A program made the position numbers and the translations under genes. Below, in pieces: positions 40,902-49,300 of a stretch of DNA of 64,000 bases. The notes below the pieces were generated by a model, which was not told the origin of the DNA, searched no databases, and was given only the letters and a program-made list of their open reading frames with translations. Each line of letters begins with the position of its first letter. Positions within the stretch are counted from its first letter, which is position 1. This stretch comes from Pseudothermotoga thermarum DSM 5069 (GTDB lineage Bacteria > Thermotogota > Thermotogae > Thermotogales > DSM-5069), in the NCBI RefSeq assembly GCF_000217815.1, contig NC_015707.1:806001-870000 (forward strand), in the 5' to 3' direction.

Positions 40902-42223
40902 AGATTGAACAGTTTAAGGAAAAAGTTTTTCATTATGCTAAAAACGCCGGATTCGACGATTGTGAAATTCTCATGGTAAGATCACGGGAATTTGGAGTTA
41001 TTGTCAGCAAACAAAATATTGATAATTATACCGACGCGGAATCTATAAAAATCCATTTCAAAGGTTTAAAAGATGGCAAGGCGGCTTTTTCTTCAACCGA
41101 GGTTTTGGACGAAGAAAGCGCAAAGTTTTTGGTGGAAAGTGCGCTGGAGAATTTCATTGTAACTGATACGCTAGAGCAGGACGATATATACTTTGAAGAT
41201 CCTAAAAATTACAAAACGTTCAAATATTTTGATAAATTTGAAACCATCAGCGTAAGGGAGAAGATTGAAATAGCAAAGGAAATGGAGCAAAAAGCCCTCG
41301 CATTTGACAGCAGGATAAAATCGGTTATCATGAGTGCGTATGAACACCAAAGAAACGAAATATATTTGGCAAACACAAAGGGATTGGAATTGGAAGAAAG
41401 TTACGGCTTCGGTGGGGCTTTTGTGTATCTTTTTGCTTCGGATGGTCAAAAACCCAAACGTGGTTTTAAAGCCGTTTTTGGTGAAACACCCGAACAAATT
41501 GACGTTGAAAATGCTGTTCAAGAAGCTTGCAAGGACGCTATTTCGCAACTTGGTGCTGAAAGTGTTCCGTCGGGTAAGTACAAAGTCTTACTTCGTCGTG
41601 ACGCGCTTACGAGCTTGTTTTTTGCCTTTCTTTCGATGTTTTCAGCCGAAAACGTTCAAAAGAATCTTTCTCCGTTGAAAGGAAAGCTTGGGGAATTGAT
41701 TGCAAGTTCTAAGCTTTCTGTCAGCGAAGATCCTAACCACCCTATCATTCCGGTGAAAAGATCTTTTGACAACGAAGGAGTTCGAACGACAAGAAAAACT
41801 TTCATTGAAAACGGCAAGCTTACCACTTACTTTCATTCTTTAAAATCTGCGAAGAAAGATAACGTTAAGCCGACCGGAAACGTCTTTGCAACAAGGTGTC
41901 AGCCTTTAACTGTCGTAGTTCATGGGGGAGACAAGAATTTTGAAACCCTTATTTCGCAGATTGATCGTGGTTTACTCATAATTGGTCTTGATGGATTGCA
42001 TTCTGGGGTGAAAACCGTTTCTGGTGATTTTTCGCTTGGCGCAATTGGGTATTTAATAGAACATGGAAAGATTTCAAAACCAGTTGAGCAGATAACTGTT
42101 GCTGGTAACTTCCTTCAAATGTTGAAAGATTTGGAAGAAATCGGGTCAGATTGCGAGTTGACACAAGTGAACGCAGTTTTTCCATCCGTTTTGATTTCTT
42201 CGCTTGATATCGCTGGCTTGTAG
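40898..42223 (+). CDS. pmbA: TldE/PmbA-type protease subunit
   Basis: 441 residues, the non-catalytic partner of TldD; it lacks the HExxxH zinc motif. Family features: an N-terminal domain like TldD (FDDCEILMVRSREF), YGFGGAFVYLFASDG, and a C-terminal GLDGLHSGVKTVSGDFSLGAIGYLIEHGK segment. The 4-nt overlap with tldD and a terminator right after it make a two-gene operon. Confidence 0.92.
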   Translation: MKIEQFKEKVFHYAKNAGFDDCEILMVRSREFGVIVSKQNIDNYTDAESIKIHFKGLKDGKAAFSSTEVLDEESAKFLVESALENFIVTDTLEQDDIYFEDPKNYKTFKYFDKFETISVREKIEIAKEMEQKALAFDSRIKSVIMSAYEHQRNEIYLANTKGLELEESYGFGGAFVYLFASDGQKPKRGFKAVFGETPEQIDVENAVQEACKDAISQLGAESVPSGKYKVLLRRDALTSLFFAFLSMFSAENVQKNLSPLKGKLGELIASSKLSVSEDPNHPIIPVKRSFDNEGVRTTRKTFIENGKLTTYFHSLKSAKKDNVKPTGNVFATRCQPLTVVVHGGDKNFETLISQIDRGLLIIGLDGLHSGVKTVSGDFSLGAIGYLIEHGKISKPVEQITVAGNFLQMLKDLEEIGSDCELTQVNAVFPSVLISSLDIAGL

Positions 42224-42229
42224 CTAGAC

Positions 42230-42257
42230 ATAGCCGGCTTTTAGCCGGCTATTTTTT
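42230..42257 (+). terminator. Intrinsic terminator of tldD-pmbA
   Basis: Stem ATAGCCGGCT / AGCCGGCTAT with loop TTT (42230-42252), then TTTTT. It lies just after pmbA and overlaps the 3' end of the convergent ABC ATPase gene. Confidence 0.9.
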
Positions 42258-43094
42258 ATTCTTTAAGCTCAAGAGCTCGTACGCGAATGGTTTTCTAATA
42301 CTAATGATTTTCATTTTCCCAAGGATTTCCGCAAGGTTTGCACCGTCTACCAATATGTTTATTTTGTTGTCAAAACGGGAAAGAAAAGGTAAATTACTCA
42401 AGTGTTTTTCAGTTTCAGCCTCAAGCGTTATGACATACATGTTTGACGCAAAAAGGGTAGACATTTCTTCTTGGAAAACGACGGTACCGTCCTTCAAGCA
42501 AACAAGATAATCCGCCAACAAAATGTCATCATATCTATGAGAGGTAAATATGACTGTTTTTCCTTGATTTTTGAACCTTGAAAGTATTTCGTACAATTTT
42601 GTGCGTGAAAATTCGTCGAGTTCATCCGCGGGTTCATCCATGATCAAAATCTCAGGATTACTCAAGGTGGAAATGGCGATGCTCAACCGTTTTTTTAACC
42701 CTTTCGAAAGTTTTTTTACAGGTAAATTGTTTGGCACGTTATACTCTTCCAGAATGTCCAGAGCATTCACTTTTACATTTTTGGTCTTGGCGAAAAACTT
42801 GATGTTTTCTAAAGGTGTGAGTTCTTCGATTAAAATTGGGGTTTCGGGACAAAAACTTAAAAGTTTTCTGGCTTTTTCTGGACTACGGACAACATCTATT
42901 TCGTCGAATCTCAGCAAACCCTTGTCAGGCTTCAAAATCGTAGCCAAAATTTTCAAAAGAGTAGTCTTACCCGCACCATTTTCACCAACAACTGCAACAC
43001 ATCCCGATGCGGAAAAAGAAACCGATTTCAAAACAGTTTTTCCAGAAAAGGATTTTTGAATGTTTTCACAAATAATATTCACTTTATCCAGCAC
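42249..43094 (-). CDS. ABC transporter ATP-binding protein (ABC-2 exporter type)
   Basis: 281 residues. Walker A GENGAGKTT near residue 37, signature LSKGLKKRLSIA (the LSKG form common in ABC-2 exporters) near 130, Walker B ILIMDEPADELD near 148, and the switch His in FTSHRYDD. No permease gene is adjacent; an ABC-2 permease lacking an ATPase is at 17058-18167. The GTG start directly follows the dnaN TAG, so translation is probably coupled. The C-terminal 60 residues form a small extra domain typical of such ATPases. Confidence 0.88.
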   Translation of the reverse strand: MLDKVNIICENIQKSFSGKTVLKSVSFSASGCVAVVGENGAGKTTLLKILATILKPDKGLLRFDEIDVVRSPEKARKLLSFCPETPILIEELTPLENIKFFAKTKNVKVNALDILEEYNVPNNLPVKKLSKGLKKRLSIAISTLSNPEILIMDEPADELDEFSRTKLYEILSRFKNQGKTVIFTSHRYDDILLADYLVCLKDGTVVFQEEMSTLFASNMYVITLEAETEKHLSNLPFLSRFDNKINILVDGANLAEILGKMKIISIRKPFAYELLSLKNKK

Positions 43095-44198
43095 CTACAC
43101 TATTCTGATCGGCATTACGATGTACAAGTATCCAGAAACGTCCACTGGATTTATTTGCAGAGGACTTGTACTGTCAACAAAGTTTAGTTCCACTTCTTCA
43201 GAGTCGATGTGTCTTAGGGCTTCTATCAGGAACTTCGGGTTGAATGCTGCCAATATGTCTTCCCCATCTTTTCTCACATCTATTTCCTCTTGAGCTTCTC
43301 CGTAATCTGGGCTTCTGCTGCTTATCCTTAGAATGTCTTCTGTAACGTCAACTCTGATCGATTCAGTGCCTCTTTTTGCTATGACCAATGCTCGCTTTAA
43401 AGCCTCCACGAGTTCATCAGTACTAACTACGACTTTTGTTTTAAAAGCTTTTGGAAGGACCTTTTTGTAATCGGGGAACTCTATTTCGACGACTCTTGCA
43501 GTCATCTCAATGTCATTTGCCAGAATCGAAACGCATCTGCCATCGTACAGAATTTTCAATGTTTGTTCTTCATTTTTACTTGCCATGCTCAAAAGTTCTC
43601 GCATGCTTTTTAACGACAACAGAAAGCTAGTTTCATTGTTTGAAATCACTCTTTCTTCGGCTATAGCCAACCGAAAACCATCTGAAGCAACTAGTCTCAA
43701 AAGTTCTCTTCCAACTTCCCAGAAGACTCCGTTCAGGTTTTTCATGAACTCGTCGGTTGCAGCACAGAAAATAACCTTTTCAAGCATCGAAGCCAGTGTG
43801 CTTGCATCAATTTGGATTTCCGTTCCACCTGCAGAAGCCTCAAGGTCTGGAAATTCGGATGGATCAACTGTGGGGATTTTGAACTTGCTTCTACCGCACG
43901 TTACGGTTACACTTTCTTCCGAAAGTGTAAATTCAGCCGTGGTTTCGTCTGGGAGTGTTCGAACTATTTCGTTTAAAACCTTTGCATCAACGGCGAATTT
44001 TCCTTCTCCTTCGCTTTCACATCTCAACCTTGCTTTTATGCCAGATTCCAAATCCGTTGCGCTCAAAAACACCTCTCCGTTTGACAACTTAAACAAAATA
44101 CAAGAAAGGATTGGTTTAATTGTTTTTGAGGGTACAATTTTTGAGACAATTGAAACCTTTTCTGACAATTGCGATACATCAACAGATATTCTTGGCAA
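43095..44198 (-). CDS. dnaN: DNA polymerase III beta subunit (sliding clamp)
   Basis: 367 residues with three clamp domains. Seen: IKPILSCILFKLSNGEVFLSATDLESGIKA in domain 1, FMKNLNGVFWEVGRELLRLVASDGFRLAIAE in domain 2, and the C-terminal VDSTSPLQINPVDVSGYLYIVMPIRIV. TTG at 44198 follows AAGGAGGGATTC; an upstream TTG at 44240 is rejected for lack of a ribosome site. dnaN is not beside dnaA here but is grouped with two membrane-anchored Mrr-like genes and an ABC ATPase. Confidence 0.96.
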   Translation of the reverse strand: MPRISVDVSQLSEKVSIVSKIVPSKTIKPILSCILFKLSNGEVFLSATDLESGIKARLRCESEGEGKFAVDAKVLNEIVRTLPDETTAEFTLSEESVTVTCGRSKFKIPTVDPSEFPDLEASAGGTEIQIDASTLASMLEKVIFCAATDEFMKNLNGVFWEVGRELLRLVASDGFRLAIAEERVISNNETSFLLSLKSMRELLSMASKNEEQTLKILYDGRCVSILANDIEMTARVVEIEFPDYKKVLPKAFKTKVVVSTDELVEALKRALVIAKRGTESIRVDVTEDILRISSRSPDYGEAQEEIDVRKDGEDILAAFNPKFLIEALRHIDSEEVELNFVDSTSPLQINPVDVSGYLYIVMPIRIV

Positions 44199-44244
44199 GT
44201 TGAATCCCTCCTTTGCATAATATATATTACCAGATAACAACGTT

Positions 44245-44730
44245 TTAGATTAACCTTTCACCATTCATCACTCTTTCAAGTTCCTTTCTCCCAATGAGTA
44301 TAACTTTTTTGATAAAGGTTGTCTCTTCGATTTTCCGAGCATATTCTTTCAAACTATCGCTCAACTGTGTGTTTGTAACCAAACCGATCTCCGTTGCTCC
44401 GTATATCATTGCAGCTGCAAGAGCTTCATCCAAAGCTGTTGTCGAAGGCGTAGAGGACAAATACTTTGCTTGGAGTACCACCATAGAACCTCTTTTTTGA
44501 ACTATTATGTCCGCTCCAAAATCGTGCGTGCCTTTTGTCGTTGTAACTTTATAACCGCATTTTTTGAACAATTCAGCAACGAATTTTTCAAATTCCCATC
44601 CGTTGTTCAACCCTTTTTCCAATTTCTTTCTAAAATTTTTGATGCGCTTTTTACGCGCAAGATAAGTGGCAATTAAGATCAAGCCAAAAAGTCCCAGCAA
44701 AAATATCAAAACTATTTTTATCCAATCCAT
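44245..44730 (-). CDS. Membrane-anchored Mrr-like restriction endonuclease-fold protein
   Basis: 161 residues. One N-terminal membrane helix (VLIFLLGLFGLILIATYLA), a basic linker, then an Mrr-type PD-(D/E)XK domain: GWEFEKFVAELFKKCGY (E48), KGTHDFGADIIV (D70/D74), and VVLQAKY (Q87-x-K89). The catalytic set looks complete. Family relatives with a membrane helix are widespread; cleavage of methylated or foreign DNA is possible but unproven. It overlaps by 13 nt with an upstream, apparently degenerate paralogue and precedes dnaN. Confidence 0.8.
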   Translation of the reverse strand: MDWIKIVLIFLLGLFGLILIATYLARKKRIKNFRKKLEKGLNNGWEFEKFVAELFKKCGYKVTTTKGTHDFGADIIVQKRGSMVVLQAKYLSSTPSTTALDEALAAAMIYGATEIGLVTNTQLSDSLKEYARKIEETTFIKKVILIGRKELERVMNGERLI

Positions 44731-45107
44731 AACTTGATCTCAACTCCATGCACATGGCGGTTTTTACTGGCCAACATCAGCGCTCGGTGAGCATGAGTTT
44801 TTATATCATTGCAGTAAACGCAGAATTGCTCAGCATTGTTCAACGCCGATATTGCCAAACCTTTTTTCACTTTTTCAAAGTCAACAGATTTGTTATCAAG
44901 CAGCACTACCTTTTTTTTCGATCCTTTTTTGTAAACGGCAAGGACTGCACCATCAAGGTCAATCCTGGTTTGCTGTAACCAACCTTCTTTTGCCAACCTT
45001 TCAAGAACATTTTTTTGCAAATTCTTCCATTTTGCTATTCCATTTTTTGCTATTTTTCTCAACGTTAAGGAAAGAATTATGAAAACTACTAACTTTAACC
45101 ACACCAT
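44718..45107 (-). CDS. Hypothetical membrane-anchored protein, probable degenerate Mrr-like paralogue
   Basis: 129 residues with one N-terminal helix (VWLKLVVFIILSLTL), a basic linker and a soluble domain. By eye LDGAVLAVYKKGSKKKVVLLDNK aligns with the neighbour's GADIIVQKRGSMVVLQAKY region, and the following helix (KKGLAISALNNAEQFCVYC) aligns with its LDEALAAAMIYGATEIGLV. In this alignment the metal Asp (D74 of the neighbour) is Val55 and the Gln-x-Lys is D71-N-K73, so catalysis is probably lost. First gene of the dnaN transcription unit. Confidence 0.6.
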   Translation of the reverse strand: MVWLKLVVFIILSLTLRKIAKNGIAKWKNLQKNVLERLAKEGWLQQTRIDLDGAVLAVYKKGSKKKVVLLDNKSVDFEKVKKGLAISALNNAEQFCVYCNDIKTHAHRALMLASKNRHVHGVEIKLWIG

Positions 45108-45125
45108 CGTTACTTCACCACGTAA

Positions 45126-45153
45126 TTGATTTTACATCCAACGATGGTAAAAT
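45126..45153 (+). promoter_or_regulatory. Putative promoter of the LCP gene
   Basis: TTGATT at 45126-45131 and TAAAAT at 45148-45153 with a 16-nt spacer lie just ahead of the AAAGGAGGATG ribosome site. This stretch is also the upstream region of the divergent minus-strand dnaN group. Confidence 0.45.
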
Positions 45154-45169
45154 TTCAAAGGAGGATGTT

Positions 45170-46363
45170 ATGCGCAATACAAAAGCTTTGTTTATGTTTA
45201 TCGCTTGCATTTCCTTTCTGATGTTGCTAATATTGGCGATTTTGGCGGTTGTAAGCATAAAAAACTTGCTTTTTGTTTTGTTGCCGTCAAAGATTGAGCA
45301 AAATCCAATTGTAGTTTTGCTTGTTGGTACTGATCAGGTAATTCAAGGTACGGTGAGAACCGATGCGATAGTAATAGCAATTGTGGATCACGTGAACGCT
45401 AAGGCTGTACTTACGAATGTTCCCAGAGACCTGATTTTAGGCGGTAGCAAGATAAATTCTGTGTATCAAAAGGAAGGAATACAAGGTTTGATAAAAGTAC
45501 TTCAGCAGTTGCTGAAAATCGAGATCAACAGGTATGTGGTGGTTGATTACGAAGTGTTTAAGTACCTTGGTGATAAACTTGGTCCAATAGAAATAGTTGT
45601 AAAAGAATCGATGCACTACGAAGATTCGGTGCAAAATCTTTCAATTCATTTCGAACCTGGTGTTCACAAAATGAAAGGAGATCAATTGCTTGCTTACATA
45701 AGATATCGAAAAGACAGCATGGGAGATTTGGCAAGAATAGAAAGACAAAGGGAAGTTTTGACTAAGCTTGCCAACAAAGCGCTTTCTCTGAACTTTCAAA
45801 CCTTGCAAGAAGTAGTTGCCTACGTGCTTACAAAAGTCAAAACCGATTTTAAGCCAAGTGAGATCTTATACTTAGGTTTAGCCTTCAAAAGAAAAGGCCT
45901 TTCACTGAGTTTTGTCAACTTTCCTTACGCAATCACAGAACGCGGCGAAGTCGTTTTCGATGAGAAGAAGTTACAAAACTTCAAAGATCAGATAACTTTT
46001 GCAGAGTATCAAAAAAGTGATGAGAGAGTAAATGTACTGATTTTAAATTGCACACCCGACAAATCACGCAATTTTTTGTCGAGAACTTTGAATCTTTGGA
46101 ATGCTTCGGTTGGTTTTTCACCGGAATTTGTAATATGGGAAGATATAGGAATAAACTATCAAGAGGATGTGGTTTTGATCCTTAATGCTTCAAAAGCTTC
46201 TAAAATCGTGGACGTTCTGAAAAAAGTTTATCCTGAGAAAAACTTTAGATCAATCAAATCTGCTGATGCTTTAAAAGAATACTTCGCAATCATGGATAAA
46301 GCTAGTCAAAATCGTATTTACTTAAAGGGAAATACAGATGCAGTGGTAGTGGTGACCAAATGA
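45170..46363 (+). CDS. LytR-CpsA-Psr (LCP) family protein with LytR C-terminal domain
   Basis: 397 residues. One N-terminal helix (MFIACISFLMLLILAILAVV) anchors it with the rest outside. The LCP domain begins at IVVLLVGTDQ, with RTDAIVIAIVD, VPRDLIL near residue 85, and YIRYRKDSMGDLARIERQREVL near 177, which holds the polyprenyl-phosphate-binding Arg residues. A LytR_C-like domain follows (VNVLILNCTP). LCP enzymes attach polymers to peptidoglycan. In an organism with an outer sheath this may link sheath or glycan to the wall, which is inference. Confidence 0.87.
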   Translation: MRNTKALFMFIACISFLMLLILAILAVVSIKNLLFVLLPSKIEQNPIVVLLVGTDQVIQGTVRTDAIVIAIVDHVNAKAVLTNVPRDLILGGSKINSVYQKEGIQGLIKVLQQLLKIEINRYVVVDYEVFKYLGDKLGPIEIVVKESMHYEDSVQNLSIHFEPGVHKMKGDQLLAYIRYRKDSMGDLARIERQREVLTKLANKALSLNFQTLQEVVAYVLTKVKTDFKPSEILYLGLAFKRKGLSLSFVNFPYAITERGEVVFDEKKLQNFKDQITFAEYQKSDERVNVLILNCTPDKSRNFLSRTLNLWNASVGFSPEFVIWEDIGINYQEDVVLILNASKASKIVDVLKKVYPEKNFRSIKSADALKEYFAIMDKASQNRIYLKGNTDAVVVVTK

Positions 46364-47037
46364 AGTACGAAAAGTTGCACGAATGGAACGTTTCTGTTGA
46401 AGAAGCGATAAAAATACAAAATCAACTTCGTTCAAAGATCAAGTTGATGCCCTTGAAAGAAGAAAAGATCAGATACGTTGCAGGCGTGGATTTATCGTTT
46501 CCAGAACCAAACTTGGGATATGCGGTTATCGTAGTGATTGATCTTTTCAATATGAGTATAGTTGAGAATGTTGCAGCAAAGGAAAAGGTTGTATTCGATT
46601 ACATACCGGGTTTGCTTGCCTTTCGCGAAGGACCTGTTTTTCTAAAAGCTTGGGAAAATTTGAAAACAAAACCAAATTTGGTTGTCTTTGACGGGCACGG
46701 TATAGCTCATCCAAGGGGATTAGGTATAGCCTCCCACATGGGGCTTTGGATAAATCTTCCAACTATCGGTGTTGCAAAGTCAAAATTGTATGGTTTTTAC
46801 AAAGGTTTGCAACAAGCCAAATGGAGTGAGGTACCGCTTTTAGACCCTTCTGGAAACCAAATAGGAATAGTCATTAGAACAAAGGAAAATGCCGACCCAA
46901 TCTTTGTTTCGCCAGGACATCTATGCGATTTAGACTCCGCTTCTAAAATTGTGAAAAAGATGTGTCTTGAAAACAACAGGCTACCTGAACCAACAAGATT
47001 AGCTCATCTTCTCACCCAAAAAATTCACAGGAGGTGA
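46360..47037 (+). CDS. nfi: Endonuclease V
   Basis: Cuts DNA near deoxyinosine, repairing adenine deamination. 225 residues. Motifs: VAGVDLSFPEP near residue 41 with the first metal Asp, and VFDGHGIAHPRGLGIASHMGL near residue 108 with the second Asp and the His; GVAKSKLYG follows. It is well matched to the studied Thermotoga enzyme. ATGA overlap with the LCP gene. Confidence 0.94.
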   Translation: MKYEKLHEWNVSVEEAIKIQNQLRSKIKLMPLKEEKIRYVAGVDLSFPEPNLGYAVIVVIDLFNMSIVENVAAKEKVVFDYIPGLLAFREGPVFLKAWENLKTKPNLVVFDGHGIAHPRGLGIASHMGLWINLPTIGVAKSKLYGFYKGLQQAKWSEVPLLDPSGNQIGIVIRTKENADPIFVSPGHLCDLDSASKIVKKMCLENNRLPEPTRLAHLLTQKIHRR

Positions 47038-47043
47038 TCAACG

Positions 47044-48132
47044 ATGTGGCGATACTACATGCCAACCAAAGTTTTCTTTGGTTTGGACAGCGTCAAACAA
47101 AACTGGGAAATTTTCTCGTCTTTGGGTAAAAATGCTTTGATAGTTACGGGGAAACGATCGTCAAAGGAAAATGGTTCTCTCGATGATCTCAAAGCAACTT
47201 TGCAAAAAGCAAATGTAAATTTTGTTGTTTTCGACGATGTAGAGGAAAATCCTTCATTTAGAACCGTAAGAAAGATTGTTGAAATATACGTTGACGGAAA
47301 CTATGATTTTGTAATTGGTCTTGGTGGTGGAAGTCCTTTGGATACGGCAAAGGCTGTGGCAGTTTTGTTGAAGAACAAAAAGCTAAAAGTTGAAGATTTG
47401 TACGATCCATCGAAGTACACAGATGCTCTTCCAATTTGCGCCATACCAACGACTGCCGGTACTGGAAGTGAGGTGACTCAGTACTCTGTTCTGACAGATG
47501 ATAATGGTTTTAAACGAGGTTTTTCCAGTGATGTTGCTTTTCCAAAAGTTGCTTTCATCGATCCAAAGTACACTTTGATGATGAACGAAGGTTTGACAAG
47601 ATCAACCGGGTTGGATGCGCTTTGTCATGCGGTTGAAGGATACCTTTCTAGAAGAGCTACCCCCATTTCTGATGTTATAGCTCTTCAAGCAATAGAGTTG
47701 ATCGCGCAATATTTACCAAAGGTTTTGCAGAATCCAAATGATTTTGAGGCACGCGAAAAAATGTGTCTAGCTTCATGCCTTGCCGGTGTCGTCATAGCAC
47801 AAACTAGTACGACTTTGGCTCACGCTCTTGGTTATCCTTTAAGCACGTTTAAAGACATCAGACACGGTGATGCCACCGCTGCCTTTCTGGACGTTGTGGT
47901 TGATCAGGCTAGAAATGAAGTCCCAGAAAAAGTTGAGAAAATTGAATCAATTCTCGGTAAAATGGACGAGTTTCTCAAAAACGTCGGTTTAAACGTGTCA
48001 GTTGAAATTTCCGATGAAGAATTGGAAATTTGGGTGCAAAAGGCCATTTCGGCAAAGCATGTTCAGTGGACAAGGGGTAATTTCGATGCAAAACTGGTTC
48101 GAGAACTTTACGAAAGGGTGAGAAAGTATTAA
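47044..48132 (+). CDS. Iron-containing alcohol dehydrogenase
   Basis: 362 residues, group III (Fe) ADH family. NAD-binding GLGGGSPLDTAKAVA near residue 95, IPTTAGTGSEVTQYSVL near residue 137, and metal ligands Asp and His in TGLDALCHAVEGY plus His in HALGYPL and IRHGDATA. It may reduce aldehydes to alcohols in fermentation, complementing the aldehyde oxidoreductase at 23642, or act in butanol/1,3-propanediol-type reactions; the substrate is not defined. ATG follows GGAGGTGATC. The stop overlaps the ATT start of the next gene. Confidence 0.9.
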   Translation: MWRYYMPTKVFFGLDSVKQNWEIFSSLGKNALIVTGKRSSKENGSLDDLKATLQKANVNFVVFDDVEENPSFRTVRKIVEIYVDGNYDFVIGLGGGSPLDTAKAVAVLLKNKKLKVEDLYDPSKYTDALPICAIPTTAGTGSEVTQYSVLTDDNGFKRGFSSDVAFPKVAFIDPKYTLMMNEGLTRSTGLDALCHAVEGYLSRRATPISDVIALQAIELIAQYLPKVLQNPNDFEAREKMCLASCLAGVVIAQTSTTLAHALGYPLSTFKDIRHGDATAAFLDVVVDQARNEVPEKVEKIESILGKMDEFLKNVGLNVSVEISDEELEIWVQKAISAKHVQWTRGNFDAKLVRELYERVRKY

Positions 48133-49300
48133 AGCAAAGGTTTATCTAAAAGTTGACCGACAAAATCAGTATCATCCTTGGATTTACAAGCAAGAAATAG
48201 GAAAAATCGTTGGCGATTACGAGAACGGGGATTTAGTTGGTGTTTTTACACCATCTGGTAGATTTCGCGGCATAGGCTATATCAACGATCGCTCGAAGAT
48301 AACCGTTAGGCTTTTGTCTTTTGAGCCGATTGATGTAGATAGACTTATAAAAATGAGAATCGAAAACGCTATTCATCGAAGAAAAAGGTTACTCAAGGAT
48401 CAGGAAGCTTTAAGGTTGATCTATGCAGAGTCTGATTGGCTACCAGGACTTATAGTCGACAAATACGGTGATTATTTGGTCCTTCAGATAAACACCTTGG
48501 GTATGGAAAAGCTCAAAGAAAAAGTTGTTTCAACTCTTGTGAGTCTTTTGCCAAATGTTGTTGGAATATACGAAAAATCAGATGCCCCGGCTAGGGAAAA
48601 AGAAGGTTTGGCGCAATCGACGGGATGGCTTTACGGTTCAGGTCCTGAAATAATTTATTTTCGCTCGGATGGACTTGTTTTAGCTGCGGATCTTTTGGGG
48701 CAAAAAACAGGAGCTTTCTTGGATCAAATAAGGAATGCTCGGGTGCTTTCGCATTTTGCCGAAGGTAGTGTTTGTTTGGATGCCTTCAGCTACACCGGCA
48801 ACTTTGCTTTGCACTTGCTCAAGTATGGAGCAAAACACGTAAAATTGGTCGATTATTCAGAAAGAGCGCTGCAAATAGCCGACGATCTTTTGAAGAAAAA
48901 CGGTTTTGAAGGAAAATACGAGTTGATAAACGAAAACGCTTTCGATTGGCTTAAGAGAAACTCTGCCTACGGGGAACAATACGACATAGTTGTGTTGGAT
49001 CCACCTTCCTTTGCCAAAACAGCTAGATCGAAGGATCAAGCTATCAGAGGCCACAAGGAAATAAATTTGCGTGCCATAAGGTTGATCAAAAAACCAGGTC
49101 TGCTTGTCACATCATCTTGCACGCAGGTGATAAGTGAAATGGAGTTTGAGCAAATATTGTTGGACGCGGCAAACGATTCACACGCAGAACTTGCCGTGAT
49201 TTACAAATCAGGGCAATCTTTTGACCATCCGTATTTGCTTGGGGTTGAGGAAACAAGGTATCTGAAGTTTTTCGTATGTGAGGCAAGGAGGCGAAGTTGA
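48128..49300 (+). CDS. RlmI-type 23S rRNA cytosine-C5 methyltransferase with PUA domain, probable ATT start
   Basis: 390 residues. The PUA domain (KAKVYLKVDRQNQYHPWIY to KITVRLL) occupies residues 1-62, then the RlmI-like EEHEE region and the SAM-binding Rossmann fold (CLDAFSYTGNFALHLLKYG), catalytic VVLDPPSFAKT, and SSCTQVI. No ATG, GTG or TTG exists in frame before 48314, and a stop lies at 48119-48121. The PUA domain is complete only if translation starts at ATT (48128), which has GGGTGA 6 nt upstream and gives MKAKVYLK, the normal family start. ATT overlaps the previous TAA (ATTAA). Confidence 0.88.
   Translation: MKAKVYLKVDRQNQYHPWIYKQEIGKIVGDYENGDLVGVFTPSGRFRGIGYINDRSKITVRLLSFEPIDVDRLIKMRIENAIHRRKRLLKDQEALRLIYAESDWLPGLIVDKYGDYLVLQINTLGMEKLKEKVVSTLVSLLPNVVGIYEKSDAPAREKEGLAQSTGWLYGSGPEIIYFRSDGLVLAADLLGQKTGAFLDQIRNARVLSHFAEGSVCLDAFSYTGNFALHLLKYGAKHVKLVDYSERALQIADDLLKKNGFEGKYELINENAFDWLKRNSAYGEQYDIVVLDPPSFAKTARSKDQAIRGHKEINLRAIRLIKKPGLLVTSSCTQVISEMEFEQILLDAANDSHAELAVIYKSGQSFDHPYLLGVEETRYLKFFVCEARRRS

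Noticed and set aside
43510-44220. 236-residue plus-strand frame opposite dnaN
   Set aside because: It has a Ser/Thr-rich, low-complexity composition and lies antisense to a certain dnaN gene.
48314-49300. 328-residue methyltransferase starting at ATG-like codon 48314 (TTG)
   Set aside because: It would cut off a well-formed PUA domain encoded just upstream; the ATT start at 48128 explains it better.
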